From NCBI GenBank assembly GCA_035938215.1, contig DASZHC010000226.1, positions 1 through 34,379 of the forward strand: a DNA stretch of 34,379 nt, written 5' to 3'. The notes below the pieces were generated by a model. The model saw only the letters and a program-made list of their open reading frames with translations, was not told the DNA's origin and made no database searches. Position numbers and translations under genes: made by a program. The DNA is from DASZHC01 sp035938215. Its GTDB lineage: Bacteria; Verrucomicrobiota; Verrucomicrobiia; Chthoniobacterales; JAFAMB01. Below, one piece after another: positions 15,214 through 24,039 of this stretch (position 1 is the stretch's first letter; every line of letters starts with the position of its first letter).

Positions 15214-15309
15214 TAGAATCCTTGAAAAGCAAAACCACCGAATGATCAATGTGCGGATAAAGAAAAAAACTTGACTCATCTGCATCAGTTTTGGTTTTCA
15301 AGGATTCTA
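15214..15309 (-). mobile_element. MITE-like element with TA flanks, copy 1
   Basis: The 92-bp core (15216-15307) has terminal inverted repeats GAATCCTTGAAAA and TTTTCAAGGATTC and a TA dinucleotide on both sides, as expected for IS630/Tc1-mariner-type mobilisation. It is roughly 90% identical, on the opposite strand, to copy 2 at 22118-22213. Its first base G completes the TAG stop of the upstream permease (15307-15309, minus strand). No transposase gene is inside it or in the window. Confidence 0.8.
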
Positions 15310-16563
15310 CTCGTATCTCAAAGCTTCGGCAGGACTCATATGCGCCGCTTGCCAAGCCGGCGCAAAGCCCGACAGAATTCCGGTTATTACGGATATGAAA
15401 AGAGCCGTGACAACCAGAAACGGCGAGAATTGAATAGGAAAACCAGGCACTGCAATGCTAATCACGTGGAACAGCGCGAATGCCAGGATTAGTCCAACGA
15501 TTCCTCCGCCGACACAGATTGCTATCGCCTCGATCAAAAACTGAATCAGAATCGCCCGTCGCGTCGCTCCAAGAGCCTTTCTCGTACCGATTTCGCGCGT
15601 ACGCTCTCGAACGCTGACAAAGGTGACGTTCATGATTCCGATGGCGCCGACAAAAAGCGCCAAGCCCGTGATAAAAAGACCCCCAATGGCAAGACCGGTC
15701 TTTACGGGTTCTATAGATGAACGCAAAGATTGCTGTTCATTAATCGCAAAATTATCCCCCTGCTCCGGAAGCAACCCACGAATTCTGCGAACTATGCCGC
15801 GTAATTCTTCTTTTGCTTCTACCATCTTTGTTTTGTCCCGGACTTTGACCCTGATCGAAGCGTTTTCCCGGTTCGATTTAAAATATTTCACGTATGAGGA
15901 AAGCGGAATCACGACTTGAGAATCCCAACTGAATATCCCGAGGAACGAACCCTGCTTTGAGAACACGCCGATGATCCGGTACTCCTGATCCCGTACCTTG
16001 ATGATCTTGTCCATCGAATCGGCGCCACCGAATAGTCCGTCAGCCACATCCTTCCCAATCAGACAAACGTTTCTGCCGCCTCGGCTCTCAGCCTCGTTAA
16101 TAAACCGCCCCTTGTCACAGTTAGTCGCCGCTAGATACGCGTATTCGCACGTTGTGCCGGTCGTATAAACGTTGGAAACGAGACGCTTTCCGTAAAATAC
16201 CGTTTGAATGCTGGCCGGCGCGGCGACTGCTAGTTGAAGCAATGATTCCGGATTTTCTGCGATGATCCTGTTCAATCGGTCAGCCAAGGTTAGTTTAATG
16301 TCCGGCCGATTCCGGAACTGCCAAAAATCGGCGGCGCTACTCCATGGATATTGTTCAACGTAAAGAACGTCGTCCCCGAAACCAGACATGCTGCGATTGA
16401 AACCAATATCGATTCCCCGAATTGCAGTGCCCATGAGTGTAACTGCAATGATGCCAATAATTACTCCCAGAGCGGTAAGTATTGATCTCGTGCGATTTGC
16501 CGCAATCTGCACAGCGGCAATACGGGTCCCCTCTTCCACTTCAAGCCAAACCTTCCGGATCAT
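15307..16563 (-). CDS. MacB-type ABC transporter permease (first permease)
   Basis: The architecture matches the MacB permease: helix at ~22-45 (SILTALGVIIGIIAVTLMG), a periplasmic core domain of ~230 residues, then three C-terminal helices around the FtsX motif RTREIGTRKALGATRR, ending MSPAEALRYE. At 418 aa it is full length. It overlaps the ATPase gene by ATGA, so the two are coupled. It is only distantly similar to the second permease downstream, which implies an old duplication. The final TAG is shared with the end of an inserted MITE-like element; without it the frame would run on for seven codons to a TAA. Confidence 0.9.
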   Translation of the reverse strand: MIRKVWLEVEEGTRIAAVQIAANRTRSILTALGVIIGIIAVTLMGTAIRGIDIGFNRSMSGFGDDVLYVEQYPWSSAADFWQFRNRPDIKLTLADRLNRIIAENPESLLQLAVAAPASIQTVFYGKRLVSNVYTTGTTCEYAYLAATNCDKGRFINEAESRGGRNVCLIGKDVADGLFGGADSMDKIIKVRDQEYRIIGVFSKQGSFLGIFSWDSQVVIPLSSYVKYFKSNRENASIRVKVRDKTKMVEAKEELRGIVRRIRGLLPEQGDNFAINEQQSLRSSIEPVKTGLAIGGLFITGLALFVGAIGIMNVTFVSVRERTREIGTRKALGATRRAILIQFLIEAIAICVGGGIVGLILAFALFHVISIAVPGFPIQFSPFLVVTALFISVITGILSGFAPAWQAAHMSPAEALRYE

Positions 16564-17300
16564 GAATCTTCTTCCTGATCACTCTCGATGAACCCGTCAC
16601 GAAGTCGTATGACTCGCCGCGCATGGCTTGCAACTTCTTCTTCGTGTGTTACGACGATAATCGTGTTGCCTCGATTATACAAGTTCTCGAAAATAGCCAT
16701 GATCTCTCGACCGGTTCCAGAATCAAGATTTCCAGTCGGTTCATCTGCCAGTAAGATGGAGGGATTATTAACCAGGGCACGCGCAATAGCCACGCGTTGC
16801 CGCTGACCGCCTGAAAGTTCATTCGGTTTATGATAGATTCGGTCTCCAAGACCGACGGCTTCCAGGGCTTCTTCGGCGCGCCGTCTCCGCTCCTCAGACT
16901 CCACACCTGCGTACACCAAGGGTAACTCCACATTTTGAAGACTTGTCGAGCGGGGAAGCAGATTAAAGGTTTGAAAGACGAAGCCTACCTCTTTGTTTCT
17001 GATCTCCGCGAGTTGATCGTCCTCCATCAGGGCAACGTCGCTCCCGTTTAATTCATATCGTCCTGTGGTAGGCGTATCGAGGCAGCCAATCATGTTCATT
17101 AAGGTTGATTTACCACTCCCGGATGGGCCCATGATAGCCATGTACTCATTTCGGTGAACGAGAAGGTCAACACCCTTCAGCGCCCGCACCGTCGTTTCCC
17201 CCATGAGATATTCCTTCCTTATTTGCTCAATACGGATAACGACCGGACCTCTTGGGCGAACCTTGCGCTGAGACTCCGGAATATTGCACTCAATTCGCAT
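16560..17300 (-). CDS. MacB/LolD-type ABC transporter ATPase
   Basis: ATP hydrolysis here drives the two downstream permeases. All nucleotide-binding motifs are intact: Walker A GPSGSGKST (residues 58-66), Q-loop FVFQTFNLLP, signature LSGGQRQR (162-169), Walker B ILLADEPTGNLD with Glu187, and the H-loop VVTHEEEVA. The ADEPTGNLD string is typical of the LolD/MacB/FtsE branch. It overlaps the adaptor gene by 11 bases upstream and the first permease by 4 bases downstream. The first ~20 residues before VIRIEQIRKEY are probably not part of the fold, so the true start may be slightly later. Confidence 0.94.
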   Translation of the reverse strand: MRIECNIPESQRKVRPRGPVVIRIEQIRKEYLMGETTVRALKGVDLLVHRNEYMAIMGPSGSGKSTLMNMIGCLDTPTTGRYELNGSDVALMEDDQLAEIRNKEVGFVFQTFNLLPRSTSLQNVELPLVYAGVESEERRRRAEEALEAVGLGDRIYHKPNELSGGQRQRVAIARALVNNPSILLADEPTGNLDSGTGREIMAIFENLYNRGNTIIVVTHEEEVASHARRVIRLRDGFIESDQEEDS

Positions 17301-18627
17301 CTTTTCGTCGCTCTATTTTCACTGTCGAACCGTCCTCCAGATCCTTGCTAAGGGCCGAATAAGGACCGGAAACAATCTCGTCATCAGGTCGGACTCCCAA
17401 CTTGATTTCCATGTAGTTGTTGTCCGCGATTCCCGTCTGCACCGGCACAAGCTCGACTTTGTCTCCCTTTTTTCGAAAAACGACGCGTCGGAGCTGCTTT
17501 ACGGTTTGCTTCTCCAATTCCGTGGAACTAACGCCGGTCTGCCTCTCCCGTTCATGTTTCAACTGTTCTGCCGTTCGCCCGTCGGTCCGGCCGCGCACTG
17601 TGACCGACTGCAGAGGCACCGCAACCACTTTCCGAACCGTCTGAGTTTCAATATCGACGCTTGCGCTCATCCCCGGTCGAAGCTGCTCTTTGGGATCAAC
17701 GATCTGCACCCGGACCTCAAAGTTCGTGACTTCTTGCTGGGTGCCCTCGTTTTTGACGGTGGCGGTGCTGGCAATCCTCCTCACGAGTCCGTTCAAGATC
17801 GCGTCAGGATAGGCATCTACTCTAATGCGCGCCTTGTCACCCGGATCTACGCTGACCACATCGTTTTCATTTACATCAATGCGAGCTTCCATTGACCCGA
17901 GGTTTGCTACCCGCATGACCTCCGTCCCGGCAAAATCGCCCGTAGCAACAACTCGCTCGCCGATTTCGCTGTTTAATACACTTACCCTTCCGTCCATTGG
18001 TGAGTAGATGACGCATTTGCCTAGCAAATCCTGATTCTGGTCCAGGTTACTCCTGGCCACGTCGATCTGATGCAGCGCAGATTCATAGGACGCCTGTGAA
18101 ACTTGAGCCTTCGTCTCCGCCGCCTTGTAGTCGGTTTCAGAAAGCAAATGCTTCCCAAAAAGATCTCGAGCCCGGTGCATATCAAGCTGATCATTCAGCG
18201 CTTGCGCCTTGCGTTGCAAACTGTCCGCCTGGGCGCTACTCAAAGACGCTTCCGCTTGCTTCACCCGAGCTATGTAATTGTCCGGTTTGATTTTCACCAG
18301 AAGGTCACCCCTTTTGACGGCTTGCCCGACGACCACCGGCATTTCAACGATTTCACCGGCGACTTCCGGAGAAATCTTGACTTCGATTTCCGGCCGAATC
18401 TTTCCGGTGGCAGAGACAACTTGCGTGATATCCCTGATCTCGGCCTTTTCGGTCGTGACGGTGACCGGTGCAGGTTCTCGTCCGGCGATGACCAAACAGG
18501 TTATAGCAATTGCGAGCAGACACGCGAGCGTCACTGGCCATCTCCATTTTCGCCGCTTCCTTAAAGTGGTGTTCGGAGCCGCAATCTGCCGATGCATACG
18601 GGACCTATCGCCGTTGGCGTCCAGCAT
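17290..18627 (-). CDS. MacA/HlyD-type periplasmic adaptor
   Basis: Membrane-fusion proteins bridge an inner-membrane ABC pump to an outer-membrane channel. A single N-terminal helix (residues ~28-48, WPVTLACLLAIAITCLVIAG) anchors the protein. Then come the split barrel-sandwich motifs (TGKIRPEIEVKISPEVAGEI and later CVIYSPMDGRV), a coiled-coil hairpin (~110-185) and the beta-barrel domain with LRPGMSASVDI. Length is 445 aa; M11 (18597) is an alternative start. It is first in the adaptor-ATPase-permease-permease operon. No TolC-like gene is present, so the outer-membrane partner must be elsewhere. An insert of ~45 charged residues (~360-405) splits the last domain. Confidence 0.9.
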   Translation of the reverse strand: MLDANGDRSRMHRQIAAPNTTLRKRRKWRWPVTLACLLAIAITCLVIAGREPAPVTVTTEKAEIRDITQVVSATGKIRPEIEVKISPEVAGEIVEMPVVVGQAVKRGDLLVKIKPDNYIARVKQAEASLSSAQADSLQRKAQALNDQLDMHRARDLFGKHLLSETDYKAAETKAQVSQASYESALHQIDVARSNLDQNQDLLGKCVIYSPMDGRVSVLNSEIGERVVATGDFAGTEVMRVANLGSMEARIDVNENDVVSVDPGDKARIRVDAYPDAILNGLVRRIASTATVKNEGTQQEVTNFEVRVQIVDPKEQLRPGMSASVDIETQTVRKVVAVPLQSVTVRGRTDGRTAEQLKHERERQTGVSSTELEKQTVKQLRRVVFRKKGDKVELVPVQTGIADNNYMEIKLGVRPDDEIVSGPYSALSKDLEDGSTVKIERRKDAN

Positions 18628-18753
18628 AATGCAAATCGCTCCGAAACGCGAACCCGCTCGGCCGCTAAACTGCGCCTCAGTTTACTATGAATTCTTGCAC
18701 AGGCTTGCAGACTCTCCAGGAAGCGCGTACTGAACCGGAAGTTTTCTCTCAAA

Positions 18754-19557
18754 ATGACATTTGGATTTTTAGGCTTCGGCAAAATGGCGTCGGCTTTGGT
18801 GCAAGGAATGCTGCAAGCAGGTGCCTGTAAATCCGAAGAGATTCTAGTTGTTAATCGGCATCCCGAAACGATCGCGAAAGATGTAGAGCGGTACGGGTTG
18901 CGCCTTGCCGCTTCTCCCAAAGCACTGGTCCAACAGGCGGACACGATCGTGCTCGGGACGAAGCCGGCCGATTCAGTGCAGGTACTTCGCGACGTGAGAC
19001 AATTCCTCGACGGTAAGCTTTTGATCTCGCTCGCAGCCGGAGTAAGTCTGCAAGCTCTGCAAGATGCGGCCGGACACCGCACGCGGGTGATTCGGGCAAT
19101 GCCAAACACCCCTTCGTTGGTCAAGAAGGGAGCCACCGCCTATGCCCTCGGCGACCATGCACTGCCCGGAGACGCTCAGGTCGCCGAAAGCTTGTTTGCT
19201 GCGGTCGGCCTCGTATTTCGCCTTCGCGAATCCGCCCTGGATGCTGTTACAGGTCTAAGCGGAAGCGGGCCGGCTTACGTGTTTACTTTTATCGAGGCCC
19301 TTGCAGACGGAGGAGTGATGATGGGACTTCCGCGCGAGATTGCTTCCGAACTCGCCATTCAGACTGTCATAGGCTCGGCTCAGATGATTCGTGAAACCAA
19401 GCTGCATCCGGCCGAACTTCGCGAGATGGTCGCCAGTCCAGGGGGTACCACCATGGCCGGCATCGAAATTCTTGAGTTGCGCGGCCTACGCTATACAGTC
19501 ATGTCCGCTGTGCGAGCCGCCGCAGAACGTGCAAAAGAATTGGGCAAAGAGAGATAG
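18754..19557 (+). CDS. proC: Pyrroline-5-carboxylate reductase
   Basis: ProC reduces 1-pyrroline-5-carboxylate to proline with NAD(P)H, the last step of proline synthesis. The Rossmann motif FLGFGKMASAL is at residues 5-15, VIRAMPNTPSLV is the conserved substrate-site segment, and GLSGSGPAYVF followed by ELAIQTVIGSAQMI and VASPGGTTMAGI are the family signatures of the dimerisation domain. Length 267 aa is standard. GGAAG lies about 11 bases before the ATG. It is divergent from the MacA-like gene and begins a plus-strand run with the TPR protein and the bioF-like gene. Confidence 0.96.
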   Translation: MTFGFLGFGKMASALVQGMLQAGACKSEEILVVNRHPETIAKDVERYGLRLAASPKALVQQADTIVLGTKPADSVQVLRDVRQFLDGKLLISLAAGVSLQALQDAAGHRTRVIRAMPNTPSLVKKGATAYALGDHALPGDAQVAESLFAAVGLVFRLRESALDAVTGLSGSGPAYVFTFIEALADGGVMMGLPREIASELAIQTVIGSAQMIRETKLHPAELREMVASPGGTTMAGIEILELRGLRYTVMSAVRAAAERAKELGKER

Positions 19558-20267
19558 TGCCATTGATTGAGATTCAATGTTCGCCCCTTTTGTTTGCCGG
19601 CATGATGTTCTGGTTCGCTTACGCTCTGGCGTCCGGCAGCCTCGTTGCGGCTGAGAACGAGGAGTCGGCGCTACCGACATTGACCGACGAGGCGAAGCGC
19701 GCTGTGGAGAAGGGAATCATGGAATTTCATGACGGGAAATTTCGGGATGCCAAAGCCGACTTTCAAAAAATCACCGAACTGGCTCCTACACATCCTATTG
19801 GATGGCTGAATCTAGGCTCAACCGAGTTTCGGCTTGGCGAACTGGATCAGGCAGAAACCCATCTAAAAAAAGCGGTCCAGCTTGAGCCCTCCGCTCAACA
19901 AGGCTGGCTTACACTTGGCATCATCGACTATCAAAAGAATGAGTTGGACGCGGGTCTCGCGGCTCTCAGCCAAGCCGTTTACCTCAATCCTAAGGATCCC
20001 AAAGCACATCTCTATCTCGGAATTCTGATTCGAAAGCGAGGATGGCTATCAGGCGCAGAGGAGGAGATGCGCAAGGCCGTCGAGTTGGATGATACCTACG
20101 CCGAAGCACATTTCGATTTGGCGGTCCTTTATCTTGAGCGTCAACCGCCCTCATTCGAACTGGCGCGAAGGCACTATTATCGCGCATTGGAATTGGGTGC
20201 TGAGCCGGATGACCAAATCGACAAAGCACTCCAACAAGCTGCCGCGACGGATGCTACCGTAAAATGA
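19557..20267 (+). CDS. Exported TPR-repeat protein
   Basis: An N-terminal hydrophobic stretch (PLLFAGMMFWFAYALASGSLVAAE) looks like a signal peptide with cleavage near ALA or VAA. About four tetratricopeptide repeats follow (~55-190), for example PIGWLNLGSTEFRLGELDQA and AQQGWLTLGIIDYQKNELDA. Such proteins are periplasmic scaffolds; the partner is unknown. The GTG start at 19557 shares its G with the proC TAG stop, and ATG 19602 is an alternative that would shorten the signal peptide. The ATGA overlap with the next gene indicates coupling to the bioF-like enzyme, although no functional link is obvious. Confidence 0.82.
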   Translation: MPLIEIQCSPLLFAGMMFWFAYALASGSLVAAENEESALPTLTDEAKRAVEKGIMEFHDGKFRDAKADFQKITELAPTHPIGWLNLGSTEFRLGELDQAETHLKKAVQLEPSAQQGWLTLGIIDYQKNELDAGLAALSQAVYLNPKDPKAHLYLGILIRKRGWLSGAEEEMRKAVELDDTYAEAHFDLAVLYLERQPPSFELARRHYYRALELGAEPDDQIDKALQQAAATDATVK

Positions 20268-21463
20268 AACGGGAACCGATAACCAGTAGCTCCTCAACGT
20301 CAGATCGTTACGAAAGAATCCTTTCCGATCTGCGTGCTCGCTCGCTGCTCCGTGAGATCAGGACCATCGAAGAAGTGGACGGACCTGAAGTGATGGTAAA
20401 CGGGCAGCGATTCGTCAATTTTGCGTCGAACGACTATCTCGGACTTTCACAGCATCCGTTCCTCAAAACTGCTGCTCAGGAAGCGATCGAGAGGTTCGGT
20501 GTCGGTGCCGGAGCCTCTAGACTGGTTACCGGTTCGCAATCTCTACACAAGAAACTGGAAGAGGAACTTGCGACATTTAAGGGAACAGAAAGCGCACTGC
20601 TGTTTGGCAGCGGATATGCCGCGGCAATCGGCACCCTCTGCAGCCTGATCGCTCCCGGAGACATCATCCTGCTGGACAAACTGGTTCACGCCTGCATCAT
20701 CGATGGGGCGAAGCTTTCCGGCGCTATCATACGGGTATTTCCGCACAACAATGTCGCGAAGCTCAAGGAGCATCTCGCCTGGGCCCGCAAGAATCATCCT
20801 GACAAGAAGCCGCTCATCGCAACCGAGTCTGTTTTCAGCATGGATGGCGATCTGGCAAATCTCCCGGCGATCGTTCGGCTGAAGAACGAATTTGAAGCAC
20901 TCCTGTTCGTCGATGAAGCGCACGCAACAGGCATCATCGGTCCCAAAGGCACGGGGCTTGTCAACGCTCTGGGGCTGACAGGTGAAGTCGACATTCAGAT
21001 GGGGACGCTGAGTAAAGCCATCGGAGTGAGCGGCGGATTCATTTGCGGTTCAAACACACTCGTCCAGCTTCTAGTGAATCGAGCGAGAAGCTTTATTTAC
21101 TCTACCTCTTCACCGCCTGCCCTAGCTGCTGCGGCTTCTGCTTCGTTACAAATTCTGCAAAGCGACCTGGGGGATCAGTTGAGAACAAGGCTTTGGCAAA
21201 ACATCGGGCTTCTTTCGAAACGGTTGGAAATCGAAGGAATTTATAGTCGCAGTCCTGAAAGTGCCATCATACCGGTGTTAGTCGGGGCCGAAGAGCGGTC
21301 CCTTCGACTTGTGGAGGTTCTCCTCGAGAATGGTTTTTTAATTCCGGCGATTCGGTATCCGACGGTAGCTCGAGGATCAGCGCGCATTCGAATTGCGCTT
21401 TCCGCCGCCCACTTTTCGGAGCAAATTGAAGCCCTTGCCACTGTTATCAATGGATGGCATTGA
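20264..21463 (+). CDS. bioF: 8-amino-7-oxononanoate synthase / 2-amino-3-ketobutyrate CoA ligase family
   Basis: This PLP-dependent alpha-oxoamine synthase family condenses an amino acid with an acyl-CoA; BioF makes KAPA for biotin. Motifs: FASNDYLGLSQHP, GAGASRLVTGSQSLHKKLEEEL, LFGSGYAAAIG, FVDEAHATGIIGPKG, and the PLP lysine in TLSKAIGVSGGFICG (Lys251). Length 399 aa is typical. No other bio genes are nearby, so KBL or a lipid-type acyl-CoA transferase (serine palmitoyltransferase-like) remains possible, and the gene symbol is tentative. The start ATG overlaps the TPR gene stop. Confidence 0.8.
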   Translation: MKREPITSSSSTSDRYERILSDLRARSLLREIRTIEEVDGPEVMVNGQRFVNFASNDYLGLSQHPFLKTAAQEAIERFGVGAGASRLVTGSQSLHKKLEEELATFKGTESALLFGSGYAAAIGTLCSLIAPGDIILLDKLVHACIIDGAKLSGAIIRVFPHNNVAKLKEHLAWARKNHPDKKPLIATESVFSMDGDLANLPAIVRLKNEFEALLFVDEAHATGIIGPKGTGLVNALGLTGEVDIQMGTLSKAIGVSGGFICGSNTLVQLLVNRARSFIYSTSSPPALAAAASASLQILQSDLGDQLRTRLWQNIGLLSKRLEIEGIYSRSPESAIIPVLVGAEERSLRLVEVLLENGFLIPAIRYPTVARGSARIRIALSAAHFSEQIEALATVINGWH

Positions 21464-21679
21464 AAGCGCAGGAAGCCTTTTGGATGCGGATCAGGGATGG
21501 GGAAACAAGCATCAAAAAGAAGATACGAATTGGGATAACGAGAATGATCCGCGGAAGCGACTCAGCAAAAAGACGTGAAGTTACGGGCGTTTTGCGATTA
21601 AAAGAAGAGCGGGCGCGCGGAGTGCGCCGAAAAATTCCATGGAGGTTGTAATTTCCAGAATACGCGTTTCTGAAAGTCC

Positions 21680-22120
21680 ATGTTGACACTGACCTTACCT
21701 CATTGCCGTTTTCTGGTATTGGTATTTTTGCTGTCAACTGGCGGCAACATCCTGGCCGATTTATGTGACGAATATGCGCACGTCATAGATACTCATATTT
21801 CTACCCTGCGCGTCGTCGGAAAGCGCGCTAACGCTGTCGCGGATTCAAAACAGGCCGTTGAGGTGATCAATCAGTACGTCGATGAAATGGTCAACTGGCG
21901 GCGGCAGATGGCTCCGCTCGACCGTGCCGTATTCGAGCTGGACCAGGGAAATGTCGAAAATGCCCCTCCATTGTGTCAGAAGGCCATCGAACGATTCAAC
22001 TTCTTCGCAAAAGAAGATCTCGATCTCGCGGAGAAACTTGGAGAGCTCCTGGTGAAATATATTAATGATCCGGCCGTGGTAGCCGCCTGGCGCCGGATGC
22101 AGGATCTCCCACGTCGTTAG
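21680..22120 (+). CDS. Small secreted protein of unknown function
   Basis: The family is not recognised. The 146-residue product starts with a clear signal peptide (residues 1-26, CRFLVLVFLLSTGGNILA, predicted cleavage before DLCDEY). The mature part is alpha-helical, with two cysteines (LCDEY and PPLCQKA) that could form a disulfide in the periplasm. The 216 bp before it hold no convincing gene. The stop codon TAG is formed where a MITE-like element starts; removing the element and one TA would give TAT TGA, so the ancestral protein probably ended one residue later. Confidence 0.7.
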   Translation: MLTLTLPHCRFLVLVFLLSTGGNILADLCDEYAHVIDTHISTLRVVGKRANAVADSKQAVEVINQYVDEMVNWRRQMAPLDRAVFELDQGNVENAPPLCQKAIERFNFFAKEDLDLAEKLGELLVKYINDPAVVAAWRRMQDLPRR

Positions 22121-22213
22121 AATCCTTGAAAAGCAAAACTGATCGCAGGTGAGTCAAGTTTTTTCTGTATCCGCACATTAATCATTCGATGGTTTTGCTT
22201 TTCAAGGATCCTA
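22118..22213 (+). mobile_element. MITE-like element with TA flanks, copy 2
   Basis: The 92-bp core (22120-22211) has terminal repeats GAATCCTTGAAAAGCAAAAC and GTTTTGCTTTTCAAGGATCC (one transition from perfect at the right end), flanked by TA on both sides. It is the same length as copy 1 and nearly identical to its reverse complement. The left end forms the TAG stop of the secreted protein gene, and the right end lies 12 bases before the parE ATG. Confidence 0.85.
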
Positions 22214-22224
22214 TTGATCGATCT

Positions 22225-24039
22225 ATGGCGCCGAGGAAACACGATTACGACGAAAGTAAGATCAAGACTCTCTCCTCTCTGGAGCACATCCGAATACGCA
22301 CCGGAATGTATATCGGCCGGCTCGGGGACGGTACGCACTATGACGATGGCATCTACGTCTTACTCAAAGAGGCGATCGACAATGCCGTGGATGAATTCAT
22401 CATGGGGTACGGCAGGCAAATCGACGTCTCCGTCGACGGCGAAGTCGTCCGCGTTCGCGATTTCGGACGCGGAATCCCGCTTGGAAAGGTTATTGAATGC
22501 GTTTCGCGGATCAATACGGGTGCAAAGTACAACGATGACGTGTTTCAGTTCAGCGTCGGCTTAAATGGCGTCGGGACAAAGGCAGTGAACGCTCTCGCTG
22601 CGAAATTTACTGTCACCAGCTATCGCAAAGGACAATTTTTCTCGGCCGGCTTTGCCAAAGGAGAGCTCAAAACTCAGAAGAAAGGAACACAGGATGAGCC
22701 CGACGGAACCGAAATCCTCTTCGAACCGGATCACACGATTTTCAAGAATTTTCGGTTTCGCGAGGAGCACGTTATTCGAAGACTTCGGCTTTACACCTTT
22801 CTAAACGCCGGATTGAAAATACGTTTCAACGGAACGGTCTATTCTTCGGAGAATGGTCTGAAGGATTTACTGCAGGAGGACGTTGGAGAGGATGCAATCT
22901 ACCCGATTGTCCATCACCGTGAGAGGATGCTCGAAATCGCGTTCACGCACACAAATCGCCTTTCAGAAGATCACTATTCATTCGTGAATGGCCAATACAC
23001 ATCCGATGGCGGAACGCATCTGAGCGCTTTTCGCGAAGGTATACTTAAGGCAATCAATGATTTCTCAAAATCCAAATTTGAAGGGGACGACGTTCGCGAG
23101 GGTTTGGTTGGAGCCGTTGCGATCCGGCTGCAAGATCCTGTTTTTGAATCGCAGACGAAGAATAAGCTTGGCAACACGGAAATCCGCGGGGAGCTCGTCA
23201 ACAAGGTTAGAGAAACGATCTCCGGTTTGCTGCATCGCAACCCTGAGGCAGCCGACAAACTTTTTGCCAAAATCCAGGAGACCCAAAGGCTCCGCAAAGA
23301 GTTGCAGGATGTGCGAAAACTGGCAAGAGAGCGAACCGCGGCGATTTCTCTTCGAATACCACAGCTTAAGGACTGCAAGATTCACTTGAACATGGAAAGG
23401 CAGAGCGGCACAGAGTCGACTATTTTTATTACCGAAGGTCAATCCGCAGCCGGCTCCATCACCAGTTGCCGCGACCCGAACACGCAGGCGGTATTTGCTC
23501 TTAAGGGTAAGCCTCTGAATGTCTGGGACCTTAACCGCACGATCGTTTACAAGAACGATGAAATTTTTAACCTGATGCGCACCTTGAACGTTGAAGAGAA
23601 CGTGCGCAGCCTGCGCTATGGCAAGGTGGTTCTGGCGACAGATGCGGATGTAGATGGATTACATATCCGAAATTTATTGATCACATGCTTTCTGCGGTTT
23701 TTTCCTGATATTATTACCCTGGGATTTGTCTACATTCTTGAAACTCCCCTTTTTCGCGTACGGGACAAAAGAACGACCATCTATTGCCATTCGGAGGCAG
23801 AGCGCGATGAGGCTATCAAAAAATTTCGCACCAGTGAAGTGACCCGCTTCAAGGGACTTGGAGAAATCTCACCAGGGGAGTTCAAGACATTCATTGGCCC
23901 AGACATGCGACTTACCCGTGTGAACGTCGACGACGCACATGCGATTCAACCCTTGCTTCAATTCTACATGGGCAAGAATTCGCCCCAGCGACGCGAATAT
24001 ATTATGGATCACCTTCAGCTCGAGGAGGTAAACGGCTAG
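22225..24039 (+). CDS. parE: Topoisomerase IV subunit B (ParE/GyrB type)
   Basis: This is the ATPase and TOPRIM subunit of a type IIA topoisomerase. The GHKL ATPase site shows EAIDNAVDE (Asn53 from ATG 22225), RDFGRGIPLG and GLNGVGT. The TOPRIM domain has ITEGQSAAGS (Glu near residue 405) and ATDADVDG (near 473). The wording SITSCRDPNTQAVFALKGKPLN is closer to Bacteroidetes-type ParE than to GyrB. At 604 aa it is of the short type. An in-frame ATG at 22189 would add 12 residues encoded by the MITE-like repeat, so 22225 is preferred. The repeat's AAGGA lies 16 bases upstream, too far to be an ideal ribosome site. The TAG stop is at the start of MITE copy 3. Confidence 0.93.
   Translation: MAPRKHDYDESKIKTLSSLEHIRIRTGMYIGRLGDGTHYDDGIYVLLKEAIDNAVDEFIMGYGRQIDVSVDGEVVRVRDFGRGIPLGKVIECVSRINTGAKYNDDVFQFSVGLNGVGTKAVNALAAKFTVTSYRKGQFFSAGFAKGELKTQKKGTQDEPDGTEILFEPDHTIFKNFRFREEHVIRRLRLYTFLNAGLKIRFNGTVYSSENGLKDLLQEDVGEDAIYPIVHHRERMLEIAFTHTNRLSEDHYSFVNGQYTSDGGTHLSAFREGILKAINDFSKSKFEGDDVREGLVGAVAIRLQDPVFESQTKNKLGNTEIRGELVNKVRETISGLLHRNPEAADKLFAKIQETQRLRKELQDVRKLARERTAAISLRIPQLKDCKIHLNMERQSGTESTIFITEGQSAAGSITSCRDPNTQAVFALKGKPLNVWDLNRTIVYKNDEIFNLMRTLNVEENVRSLRYGKVVLATDADVDGLHIRNLLITCFLRFFPDIITLGFVYILETPLFRVRDKRTTIYCHSEAERDEAIKKFRTSEVTRFKGLGEISPGEFKTFIGPDMRLTRVNVDDAHAIQPLLQFYMGKNSPQRREYIMDHLQLEEVNG

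Noticed and set aside
21454..21651. 65-codon basic ORF overlapping the end of the bioF-like gene
   Set aside because: Composition is skewed to Lys/Arg by A/G-rich sequence, it overlaps the upstream stop, and no ribosome site or family pattern is visible. The 21464-21679 gap is treated as non-coding.
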